A stretch of DNA of 16,478 nt from positions 1 through 16,478 of the forward strand of contig AUXH01000436.1 in assembly GCA_000482145.1 (NCBI GenBank). Direction: 5' to 3'. The notes under the pieces are model-generated. The model was not told where the DNA came from and did not search any database. It was given only the letters and a program-made list of their open reading frames with translations. The stretch comes from Strigomonas culicis (Eukaryota; Euglenozoa; Kinetoplastea; Trypanosomatida; Trypanosomatidae). The position numbers were made by a program, and so were the translations under genes. Of the stretch, positions 6,866-14,156 are shown one piece after another. Each line of letters begins with the position of its first letter. The first letter of the stretch is position 1.

Positions 6866-7480
6866 ATGGCGCTCCCAGGCGGCAACACGACGAAGCAGAC
6901 GTACGTCAAGAGCTACGACACGGATGTGGACCCGCGCACGCTGCCGGGCTTCGCGGACCCGAACTTCAACCCCCAGGCGCAGAACGACCTGTATCTGCGC
7001 GAGGCTCGCGAGGAGGACCGCTACTCCGACGTCACGAGCGCGTCCGGCCACCGGCTCCGCAAGAAGTACACGACGACGACCGTGACGACCGTTACGACGA
7101 CGACGGTGCTGCTCCCCAAGATGCAGCAGGCGCTCGTCATGCCGTCCAGCACACAGTACTACCTGAACGACATCCCCGCGGACGGCGCGGGGCCGGTGGT
7201 CAGCTACAACGGGCAGCAGGTGCAGGTGCTGCCGGACGGCACCGTCGCGCAGCCGTGGGTCTTCACGCAGCAGAACGAGAAGGACGCCTACGCGGCGGAC
7301 AGCGAGCACGCGCCGACACTACAGCAGCTCGGCATCGCGAGCTACGCGGCGCCGCAGCCGGGGGCTGCGCCCGCGCCGCGCGACGGCGCCTACGCGCCCG
7401 GCCGCGACGTGCAGCAGCCATGGGTCGCCGCGGAGTCGCGCGAGGAGCTGGAGGGCGGCAACAACTACCGCCCGCGCTAG
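6866..7480 (+). CDS. Unknown small protein with Thr-rich VLLP module (paralogue B)
   Basis: This encodes a 204-residue protein of no recognised family. Residues 65-68 are basic-aromatic (RKKY). Residues 69-80 are Thr with two Val, followed by VLLP at 81-84 and LVMP at 90-93. This matches the preceding gene, where VVLP also falls at 81-84; each protein has an RY motif and a basic run before the Thr tract. The N-terminal region has Asp/Pro/Asn-rich segments (TLPGFADPNFNPQAQ, 25-39). The C-terminal half carries QPWV twice (129-132 and 184-187), each followed by an acidic/polar stretch, suggesting an internal repeat. The end is Asn/Tyr/Arg. The Thr codons are mainly ACG, so the DNA is a near-microsatellite and prone to slippage. 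No signal peptide or membrane span is visible. Confidence 0.84.
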   Translation: MALPGGNTTKQTYVKSYDTDVDPRTLPGFADPNFNPQAQNDLYLREAREEDRYSDVTSASGHRLRKKYTTTTVTTVTTTTVLLPKMQQALVMPSSTQYYLNDIPADGAGPVVSYNGQQVQVLPDGTVAQPWVFTQQNEKDAYAADSEHAPTLQQLGIASYAAPQPGAAPAPRDGAYAPGRDVQQPWVAAESREELEGGNNYRPR

Positions 7481-7538
7481 CGCGGCGTTCGGATGTGTCT
7501 ATAAGTGTCGGCGCTTCTACACCCCCTTATGTTCAACA

Positions 7539-7588
7539 AACCAAAAACAAACAAACAAGCAAACAAAAACAAAAAAAACAAAAAGGAG
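7539..7588 (+). repeat. A-rich CAAA-type simple repeat
   Basis: Imperfect CAAA/CAAAA units lie shortly after the stop at 7480. Most spacers here are T-rich on this strand, so an A-rich tract is unusual. It may lie near the poly(A) site of the preceding gene. Confidence 0.8.
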
Positions 7589-7679
7589 CAATTTTTACAA
7601 TTCATCGTCTTTTTCTTTTCCATTTTCGGATGCTACTATTGAATCAAACCTAGCTCCTTTTGGTTGATAGAGCTCGTGT

Positions 7680-7820
7680 TGGCGGTGTGCCGGTCCCTCC
7701 TGCCACGCGTCGGCGGGAGGGTGCATCGACACCCACTTCTCGCAGCGACGTTCCGCACGCGCGAGGCGGTGGGCGCAGACCGCAGAGGGAAGAGGGCGAG
7801 AGGCCCTCTCCCCTCGCAAG
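7680..7820 (+). other. GC-rich, fold-prone island in a spacer
   Basis: Composition jumps from AT-rich to strongly GC-rich with no credible ORF. A clear hairpin pairs 7695-7704 with 7712-7721 (10 bp, one G-U in the sense RNA, 7-base loop), with an outer 5-bp helix 7684-7688/7729-7733. Smaller inverted repeats follow, including GCGGT/ACCGC around 7766-7784 and GAGAG/CTCTC near 7799-7811. It could be a structured UTR element, a non-coding RNA or a decayed gene. I saw no tRNA-like B box or other known RNA signature. Confidence 0.5.
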
Positions 7821-7830
7821 TGTGATGTGG

Positions 7831-7852
7831 ATACTACTACTACTACTACTAG
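7831..7852 (+). repeat. ACT trinucleotide microsatellite
   Basis: About six to seven ACT/TAC units directly follow the GC-rich island, in the spacer. Confidence 0.9.
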
Positions 7853-8262
7853 TGATAACAATGAACGGAGGAAAAAAAGTCATTGTTTTCTTGTTGGCTC
7901 TACTGTACTCTTTTTTGTTTTGTTCTTTCTTTCTGGAGTATGCTCTTCGTTCTGCTCCGTGTCGTACCATGCAAACGTGTGCGGCTCCTTCGTCATGCAT
8001 ATTCGCGCATACACACTTCTCTCCATCTCTTCCTTTCTATTATCGCATTTTTTTTTTAACCTTCTCTCGTAGCAAGAGTTGTATATATATTTATAGACAG
8101 CAAATAATACACCCATATATCAAAACATAAGGAAACGGCAACATTCGACCAATTTTGCTTTCGATCGAGTATTTCTCTCTCTTTTATGTTTAACAACGCC
8201 TAGACAATAGTTTCGTTTATTATCTTGTGATTACTTAGAGTCTTTTTTTATTTATTTCATAT

Positions 8263-8309
8263 TGTATCTCTTTTTTCTACCTTCTTGCGCCACCATCTGT
8301 CGTGCTCAG
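8263..8309 (+). promoter_or_regulatory. Probable trans-splice acceptor, gene at 8444
   Basis: A T/C-rich tract (about 8263-8286) is followed by AG at 8308-8309, giving a 5' UTR of about 134 bases. A better pyrimidine tract at 8383-8406 has no AG until 8474-8475, inside the coding region; use of that AG would remove the ATG at 8444. The upstream site is therefore favoured. Confidence 0.45.
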
Positions 8310-8443
8310 AGCTGCGACTTACAAAAACACCTTGCTGTTGGTTTTGCTTTTTTAAATACTTGTATTGCTATTCGGTGGTTACTTTTCTTCTCTTTCCCTT
8401 TTTACCTCGGACCCGTGCTGCTGCTTCCCACTGCCACGCACCG

Positions 8444-10058
8444 ATGACATCCCCGCACGACGTCGCACCGACCAGCCGCCGCCTGCGCAGCGGCGGCGGC
8501 GCCGCCCTCGACTACAACCAGCTACGCAACCCACTGCTGGACGGGTGGCTGCGGCAGGAGCGGCAGCGCGCCGCCCCGCCCGGCAGCAGCCCCCCCGCCG
8601 CGAGACCTGTCCTGACGCCGTCCGCCGCGCCGCGCGCCGACGCGCACTCGCCGCACAACGGGTCGCACCCGAGCGGCAGCGTCACGCCGCTGCCGGCGAC
8701 CGCCGCGCCGCTGCCGGCCGCGGTCAGCCCGTACGACTTCTACCGCTTCGCCCCCCCCGCGCGCGGCCCGCCGGCGGTGGACGGCAAGTTCGACGCGCAG
8801 CCGGCGGCGGCCGACGGCTACAGTGAGGCGGGCCGCCGCACCGCGTCGCCGCCGCCGGCGGCGGGCGGCCGCGCGCTGGGCTCCGGCGCGGGCGAGCTGC
8901 ACAACTACTGCAAGCGGCGGATGGAGGCGATGGGTGCGAAGCCGCCGCTGAGCCGCCGCGCGGCCGCAGCCGGCGGTGCGCCGCCCGGAGCCGCGGCCGC
9001 TCGGCGGCGGCGCGGCGCACCGCTACCTGCCGCTGGGCCTCCAGCCGTACCGCGACGGGTCGGCGACCAGCCTGCGCACGCTGAGCTCCGGCTCGCGCAG
9101 CCAGCCCAAGGGCTCGCCGTCGCCGCCGGGGCCGACCGGCGCCGGCGCGGACGCCAGCGGTGGTGCTGCCTCGGGCCGCGGGGGGACGCTGCCGCACCAC
9201 TTCCCCGCCCCGCTGCCGGCCGTGCCGCGGCCGCCGCCGCGCCACGTCGACCACGTCGTGGACGGGCCGCAGCTGTCGCCGGTCGGCGTGCGGCGCGGGC
9301 TGCCGCCGGCGTGCGGCGCGGCGCCGCGCTACAGCCCCGCCTGCAGCGAGCACTCGCCGGCGTCCTCCGTCGTGTCGGGCAGTCGGCAGCGGCTCGTGCT
9401 GCGGGCGGGGCTGCGCCGCGCCCTCGCGCGCGTCGCGCCGCCGCCGCCCACGCAGGCGGTGCGCCCGGGGCCGCTGGACCTGTCGCTGCTCAGCTCGCCG
9501 TCGCTGCCGTCGCCGCACAAGGCGGCGGAGGGGTCGCCGCCGGCCGCGGCGCCCCCGACGATGCGCGCGGCGAAGGCGGCCGCGCCGCTGCCGAACGCCT
9601 ACTACTACATGGAGGCGACGCTGCGCGGCGCGGCGATGAGCGGCCAGATGAGCCTGCGCAGCCACCTCCCGCCGCCCCGCCTCGCGCCCTGCGCCGGCCC
9701 GTCCGCGGAGCCGGCGCGCAGCCGCGTCGGCTACAGCAGCCAGACGAGCCGCCGCCGCGGCCGCGGCCGCCGGACGGCGCCGTCGAGCGACAGCGACACG
9801 TCGTCCACCCCCTCGGACGTGCCGACGCCGAGCGTGGCGCGCGGCAGCGTGTGGCGCGCGCTGTGGGCGCGGCTGCTGCAGCCGCTGAACGTGGGGCCGC
9901 GCAGGCGGCGGAGGGAGCCGCAGGGCCGCAGCCGCAGCAACAAGCGCCACGGCCGCGATGCCTTCATCGGCGACCGCGTGAGCGGCTTCAGCAGCACGCA
10001 GCAGAGCGTGCGGCGGTCCGTGGTGAGCCCCGCCATGGACTCGCTGCAGCTCTATTGA
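8444..10058 (+). CDS. Unknown low-complexity protein, frame broken once near 8951-8966
   Basis: The coding signal starts at ATG 8444 and ends at TGA 10056-10058, but the two halves are in different frames. From 8444 to about 8965 the first frame has near-complete G/C third positions and a mixed composition (PYDFYRFAPPA, LHNYCKRRMEAMG). Downstream of about 8966 that frame turns into an Ala/Arg shadow, while the +1 frame, open from 8952, carries the plausible protein (HRYLPLGLQPYRDG, NAYYYMEATLRG, SSDSDTSSTPSD). One surplus base near 8951-8966, in a GC-only stretch with a GCGGCCGC palindrome, would explain it. Read through, the product would be about 537 residues, rich in Pro, Ala, Ser and Arg, without membrane spans. 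No family is recognised. A sequencing error is more likely than a real lesion or programmed frameshift. Confidence 0.68.
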
Positions 10059-10677
10059 GGCGCCGCCCGCGAAGTTTGCTTGTATCACACCTCTAGTACT
10101 TGCTTTGGAGTACATACATTTGCATTGTTTTTTTTTCTCCTTCTTCCCAGCTGTACATTTTGATCTTTTTTTTTGTCTCCACACACTTACAGTCTTTGCT
10201 AGAGCTGTCATACGCTATGCATAAATAGATCTCTGTTGTCGTTTTAGACTATTTCATCAACGAAAACGGAAAACAAAAGATTAGCATACGGATTATATAC
10301 TTGAGAGCGCAATCAGCAATACTTCTTAATACATTCTTTTTTTTTTTTTTACATACATTCTTCTTTTTTGCTACCCACTTGTTTGCTTTTATTCAACTAC
10401 ATTTTTTTTTTTTTGAAAGAAAAAAAGAGAAACGAAACAAAGTGTATGTTTGAATACTCAAATGCGCGCAATGGCCGTGACCGCATTAATGGAACGTTGA
10501 CGTTCTCTTTCTTTACGCATTCACGGAGAGCTGTTCTCACGCTGCCGACCACTTTGTTCTACTTTGCATGTTTCTCTCTGTTTATCCTTTTTTTTGTTCT
10601 CTATTTTTCTCTTCCTTTGTTCTTTCTCTTTTCTCTCGACTGCATGAGGAAGTGGTTTTTTACCGATCACCGCCACG
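10059..10677 (+). other. Spacer (619 bases), T-rich
   Basis: No gene seen. It contains T homopolymers (10338-10350 and 10401-10414), an adjoining A-rich patch, and a long pyrimidine tract (10585-10638) before the next gene. Short ORFs here translate to Phe/Leu-rich low complexity. Confidence 0.7.
10585..10648 (+). promoter_or_regulatory. Probable trans-splice acceptor, gene at 10678
   Basis: A long T/C tract (10585-10638) is followed by its first AG at 10647-10648, 29 bases before the ATG at 10678. AG at 10651-10652 is a close alternative. Confidence 0.6.
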
Positions 10678-12465
10678 ATGAGTAGTGCTACGGACACCCT
10701 CGAAAGCGACGCCACGAGGGACACACCCGCAGCGACCCGCCAAGGGCGTCCCTCCGTGAACATGGAGAGATCCGACCAGAACAGTTCGTTCGGCACGGGG
10801 CGGACGGGCTCAGACGCGAACGCGAGCGGGCGAGCACATGTATTTAGTAGCACCTACGGTGGCGAGGCCTCCGGCCAGCCGCTGCCGGACTTCAATCTGT
10901 TGAACAAGAAAAACAACGGCGGCACCGCGACGGAGCGGCTGGGGACGACGACGGGCGCCAAGACGAAGAATTTCTCCAAGTCGTCCAAAGTGAACACCCA
11001 CAACTTTTTCTTCGCGAACGAGCAGCTGCTGCCCATCGGCCTCGGCAGCGTCGGGCTCCACGCGGCCTCCGCGCGCCCGGTGTACACGCACACGAACCTG
11101 CGCGTGGGCGGCGGCGCGGCGCCACCCGCCGCGACGGAGGCACCCGCGTCCACCGACTTCTACACGCACAGCTGCTACGCGGTGCCGCCGACCGGCAACG
11201 CCTCCATCTGGGAGGGCAGGGAGGCGGACTACGCGCAGTGGCGCGACGACAAGCTGCACCAGTCCGCGTACTACACCTTTGCGACGGCGGACGAGCGGCG
11301 GCAGCACCCCGCGCGCGGCGACGAGCTGCGGGAGCTGCGCCGCACGTACTCGCCGGCGCAGACATACCGCTACGAGGCCGCGCGCACCCGCGCGCTGGAC
11401 GAACGCCGCCGCGCGGAGGCGCAGCAGCTGTCCGCCACGAGGAAGGCGCACGCGGCGGGCCTGTTGGACCGCCGGCGCCGCAAGCAGCACGGGGAGGCGG
11501 TGGATCTGCCGGATGCGTACTACCACCCAGTGATCCTGCAGGCGCAGGCCCGCGGCGAGGGCGCGGTCGACCGGAGCAGCGTGACGACGAAGGACCACAT
11601 GGCCGCCTGCACCGCCGCGCAGCAGTACATCCACCACCTGCGGCAGCAGCTCGAGAACGAGAAGGTGGAGGGCAACCGCGCGATGCGCGAGAGGGTGCAG
11701 GGCGAGCTGGACGGCGCGCGCCGCGACCAGCAGACCTTTCAGGAAGAGATGCTGCGCGGCGTGCCGCGCGTGCTGCGCGGCGCGGACCAGGCGAAGAAGG
11801 AGCGCCTCTGGAGCGGGAAGCTGGAGGCCGCGCACGCAAACCGTACGGACCGCGAGCGGCAGCAGGCGGAGCTGCGCGAGTACCGGCAGCGCGCGGAGGA
11901 GGCGGACCACGAGCGGCAGCAGACGCTCCGCCAGACCGTCGTGGACGCGGGCGCGACGACGGTCAACTTCATGTCGCAAGTGCAGCAGTGGGACGCGACC
12001 TTCGTGTCGCCGCTGCAGACGTCGATCGAGGCCAGCCACACGGTCGACCACGAGGAGTGGCTGAAGCAGCTGCAGCGCCAGCGCGCGGAGCGCAACACAA
12101 ACTTGGTGCAGCACATGCGGACGGACCTGTCCGCGAGCTGCGGCCGCGCGCGGGAGGGCGCGCACGACCAGCACGCGAAGAGCGTCGAGGCGGAGAAGCT
12201 GGCGAAGCAGCAGAACGCGGCGCGCCGCGAGCACCTGCAGGAGGGCGAGCACGCCTACAAGCTGCAGCTGTACGACGCGAACCGAAACCAGCTGCAGCGG
12301 CTGAAGGGCCTCAAGCTGGAGCAGGAGGAGATGCGGCACACCTTCGCGGAGCGGCAGCGGCGGAAGGAGAAGGAGGACGAAAAGGCGATGGAGGCACTCG
12401 AGGACGAGTATCTGAGTTACTTGCGAGAGAACGCGTTGGCCAGTCGCTCTGGCCGTGCCTTGTAG
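10678..12465 (+). CDS. Unknown coiled-coil protein
   Basis: This encodes a 595-residue protein with no recognised family. About the first 200 residues are non-repetitive and polar, with a Gly/Thr/Ser-rich start, a segment KVNTHNFFFANEQLLPIG (about 104-121) and FYTHSCYAVPPTGN (about 161-174). From about residue 215 to the end it is dominated by Glu, Gln, Arg, Lys and Ala with heptad-like spacing, as in RQQLENEKVEGNRAMRERV and LKLEQEEMRHTFAERQRRK. Long coiled coils are therefore expected, with one less charged interruption around VNFMSQVQQWDATFVSP (about 432-448). No signal peptide or membrane span is present. Such proteins in trypanosomatids are often cytoskeletal or flagellar, but I see nothing specific that proves this. 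The ATG at 10678 follows the splice signal closely, and the frame and codon bias are clean throughout. Confidence 0.87.
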   Translation: MSSATDTLESDATRDTPAATRQGRPSVNMERSDQNSSFGTGRTGSDANASGRAHVFSSTYGGEASGQPLPDFNLLNKKNNGGTATERLGTTTGAKTKNFSKSSKVNTHNFFFANEQLLPIGLGSVGLHAASARPVYTHTNLRVGGGAAPPAATEAPASTDFYTHSCYAVPPTGNASIWEGREADYAQWRDDKLHQSAYYTFATADERRQHPARGDELRELRRTYSPAQTYRYEAARTRALDERRRAEAQQLSATRKAHAAGLLDRRRRKQHGEAVDLPDAYYHPVILQAQARGEGAVDRSSVTTKDHMAACTAAQQYIHHLRQQLENEKVEGNRAMRERVQGELDGARRDQQTFQEEMLRGVPRVLRGADQAKKERLWSGKLEAAHANRTDRERQQAELREYRQRAEEADHERQQTLRQTVVDAGATTVNFMSQVQQWDATFVSPLQTSIEASHTVDHEEWLKQLQRQRAERNTNLVQHMRTDLSASCGRAREGAHDQHAKSVEAEKLAKQQNAARREHLQEGEHAYKLQLYDANRNQLQRLKGLKLEQEEMRHTFAERQRRKEKEDEKAMEALEDEYLSYLRENALASRSGRAL

Positions 12466-12713
12466 GCGCGACAGTGGATGGCTTCTCTTTCATACTAATC
12501 GCCATGTTGGCGATGTAGCTACTTATTCATCTTCTTGTTTTACTAGCCTCTCTTTTTCTATCATATCCACGTCTGTTCTTTTTGTTTTCTACGCCCTGGC
12601 TCTATGTCTGTTTACTGATGTTTATATATATATTGTGCATTATTGATACAAAGAATATGTAGTCTAAACCACACTTCCTTTAAAAAAAAAAGAATGCAAA
12701 AACAGGCTTTTAT

Positions 12714-12728
12714 ACACACACACACACA
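12714..12728 (+). repeat. AC microsatellite
   Basis: About seven AC units lie in the spacer downstream of the coiled-coil gene. Confidence 0.85.
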
Positions 12729-12942
12729 AAAGAAAGAAATACGTAGGCGGACTTTTAACAGTAACAACAGTTGCCAACAAGTGGAAACATGTGGCGTTAT
12801 TGTTCACCACGTCATTGACCCGATGATCCAAGCACTTCCGAAGATGGGCTGATTTCTTGTTTTCCCTTCATTCATTGCTCTTGTCTTTTCATTGTTCAAG
12901 GCTGAGGGCGCGCGAGTGAACAATAAACTAGCATTCTCTTCT

Positions 12943-12986
12943 ATACCTTTTTTTTTTGTTGCTTCTTCTATTTTCCACTCGACCAG
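12943..12986 (+). promoter_or_regulatory. Probable trans-splice acceptor, COQ10 gene
   Basis: T/C tracts (12943-12980) are followed by the first AG at 12985-12986, giving an 18-base 5' UTR before the ATG at 13005. The site lies upstream of the full-length ATG, so the message would include the presequence-like N-terminus. Confidence 0.65.
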
Positions 12987-13004
12987 TGGATCTAATTCTG
13001 CGTC

Positions 13005-14156
13005 ATGCGTGTGAGTGTGTGCTGTCGACTGCTCGCACTGCGCCGGCCGCTGCCGACGGCGGCGCTCTCCTTAGCCCCGGCGCGCCACGGCGGTGCGTGC
13101 CACCATAGCTGTCGCACCTTCTTCGACCCGCCGGCGCTGCCGCCGCTGCCGCGCATCCCAACGGCTAAGGCGGTGTCGCCGCGGGAGCTGCTGCGACCGC
13201 CGACGCCGCCGACAGCGATGGACGCGCGGCCGTTCGGCTCCCTCAACCGCACGAACCGCGCCGTCAACTACGTGAACGTCAACGCGTCGGCGCCGCCACC
13301 GCCGCCGCCAGCCGCCGCCGCGGCGGTGCCGACGGATGCCAGGCCGGCCGCCGGCACCGCGGAGCCGATGGCGGTGAGTCGGCTCGTGCGCACGCACACC
13401 GGCGCCGCGCGCGCGGCGGCCGGCCGCCACGCGAGCGCGACCGTAGCGCAGGCGCGCAGCCGCGTGGCGGCCGCGGAGACGCAGCGCCACGACGAGGCGG
13501 CGCGGCAGCCGCCGGCGCCGGCGCGCTCGCCGAACGTGGCGCAGGTGTACAACGAGCACTGCCAGATCGGGTGGGCACAGGAGGACTTCTATCGCGTTGT
13601 GGCCGACGTGGAGCAGTACGCCGAGTTCCTGCCGTGGTGCCTGCGGAGCACCGTCCACACGACGCGGCGGGTGCGCGTCCGCAGCCCAGACCCCCACGCG
13701 GCACCGGAGGACATGGTCGATGCGATCGAGATGAAGGCAACGCTCGTCATCGGCTTCTCCTTCCTGAAGGAGGAGTACACATCGCGGGTGGTGCTCATAC
13801 CGTCGCACAGCATCACGGCCGTCCTCTACGACGAGGAGACGGAGCATCTGATGGAGGAGCGGCACGCGGATGCGGAGGGCGAGGGCTACTTCACATCGTT
13901 TTTCAAAAAAGCGAAGCAATCCGCAAAGAAGTCCATTCTGAAGAATTTGCGCTGCGACTGGAGGTTCGCGGAGGTGCCGCAGAAGAAGAACGAGGTCGAG
14001 GTGTTCTTCTCCGTCTCCTTCGAGTTCAAGAACCCTATGCACAGCAAACTGATCATGAACAACATCGTAGTGCTCATGACGCGTTGCTTTGAGCGGCGGT
14101 GTGAGGGTCTGTACGGGCCGCCCTCCGTGATCAAGCAGCGGCTCCCAGCCATTTGA
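13005..14156 (+). CDS. COQ10: COQ10-type coenzyme Q-binding START-domain protein, probably mitochondrial
   Basis: This encodes a 383-residue protein. COQ10 proteins bind coenzyme Q in a START/polyketide-cyclase-like pocket and support respiration and ubiquinone synthesis at the inner mitochondrial membrane. The domain spans about residues 177-378. It shows FYRVVADVEQYAEFLPWC (195-212), a beta-strand region, FSVSFEFKNPMHSKL (335-349) and the C-terminal helix FERRCEGLYGPPSVI (362-376), all characteristic of the family. Residues 1-30 lack acidic residues and are rich in Arg, Leu and Ala, fitting a mitochondrial presequence. About 145 residues of Ala/Pro/Arg low complexity separate this from the domain, making the protein much longer than typical COQ10 (about 200-250 residues). 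A lysine-rich insert lies at about 297-315. Met72 (13218) is an alternative start but would lose the presequence. Confidence 0.9.
   Translation: MRVSVCCRLLALRRPLPTAALSLAPARHGGACHHSCRTFFDPPALPPLPRIPTAKAVSPRELLRPPTPPTAMDARPFGSLNRTNRAVNYVNVNASAPPPPPPAAAAAVPTDARPAAGTAEPMAVSRLVRTHTGAARAAAGRHASATVAQARSRVAAAETQRHDEAARQPPAPARSPNVAQVYNEHCQIGWAQEDFYRVVADVEQYAEFLPWCLRSTVHTTRRVRVRSPDPHAAPEDMVDAIEMKATLVIGFSFLKEEYTSRVVLIPSHSITAVLYDEETEHLMEERHADAEGEGYFTSFFKKAKQSAKKSILKNLRCDWRFAEVPQKKNEVEVFFSVSFEFKNPMHSKLIMNNIVVLMTRCFERRCEGLYGPPSVIKQRLPAI

Larger units (their letters stand above)
7481..8443 (+). other. Spacer (963 bases) with a GC-rich island
   Basis: No protein gene is supported. In order it contains an A-rich CAAA-type tract (7539-7588), a GC-rich fold-prone island (about 7680-7820), an ACT microsatellite (7831-7852), T-rich sequence, and the acceptor of the next gene near 8309. 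ORFs across the island on either strand lack an ATG near their start or run into low-complexity DNA. Confidence 0.65.
12466..13004 (+). other. Spacer (539 bases)
   Basis: No gene seen. It contains a short TATATATAT run (12622-12632), an A homopolymer with a nearby AC repeat (12682-12728), and a pyrimidine tract leading to the acceptor at 12985-12986. Confidence 0.7.

Noticed and set aside
7680..7760. A tRNA or similar structured RNA in the GC island
   Set aside because: The hairpins do not form a cloverleaf, and no T-loop (GGTTCGA-type) sequence is present.
7660..8130. A 156-codon ORF spanning the GC island and the ACT repeat
   Set aside because: It has no ATG near its beginning, and its second half is translation of T-rich low-complexity DNA giving a false hydrophobic segment. 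Codon bias does not match the genes here.
9015..10096. Continuation of the 8444 frame to 10096 as the true C-terminus
   Set aside because: That stretch is an Ala/Arg/Gly-rich shadow. The +1 frame has the codon bias and amino-acid variety of a real protein and ends at 10058.
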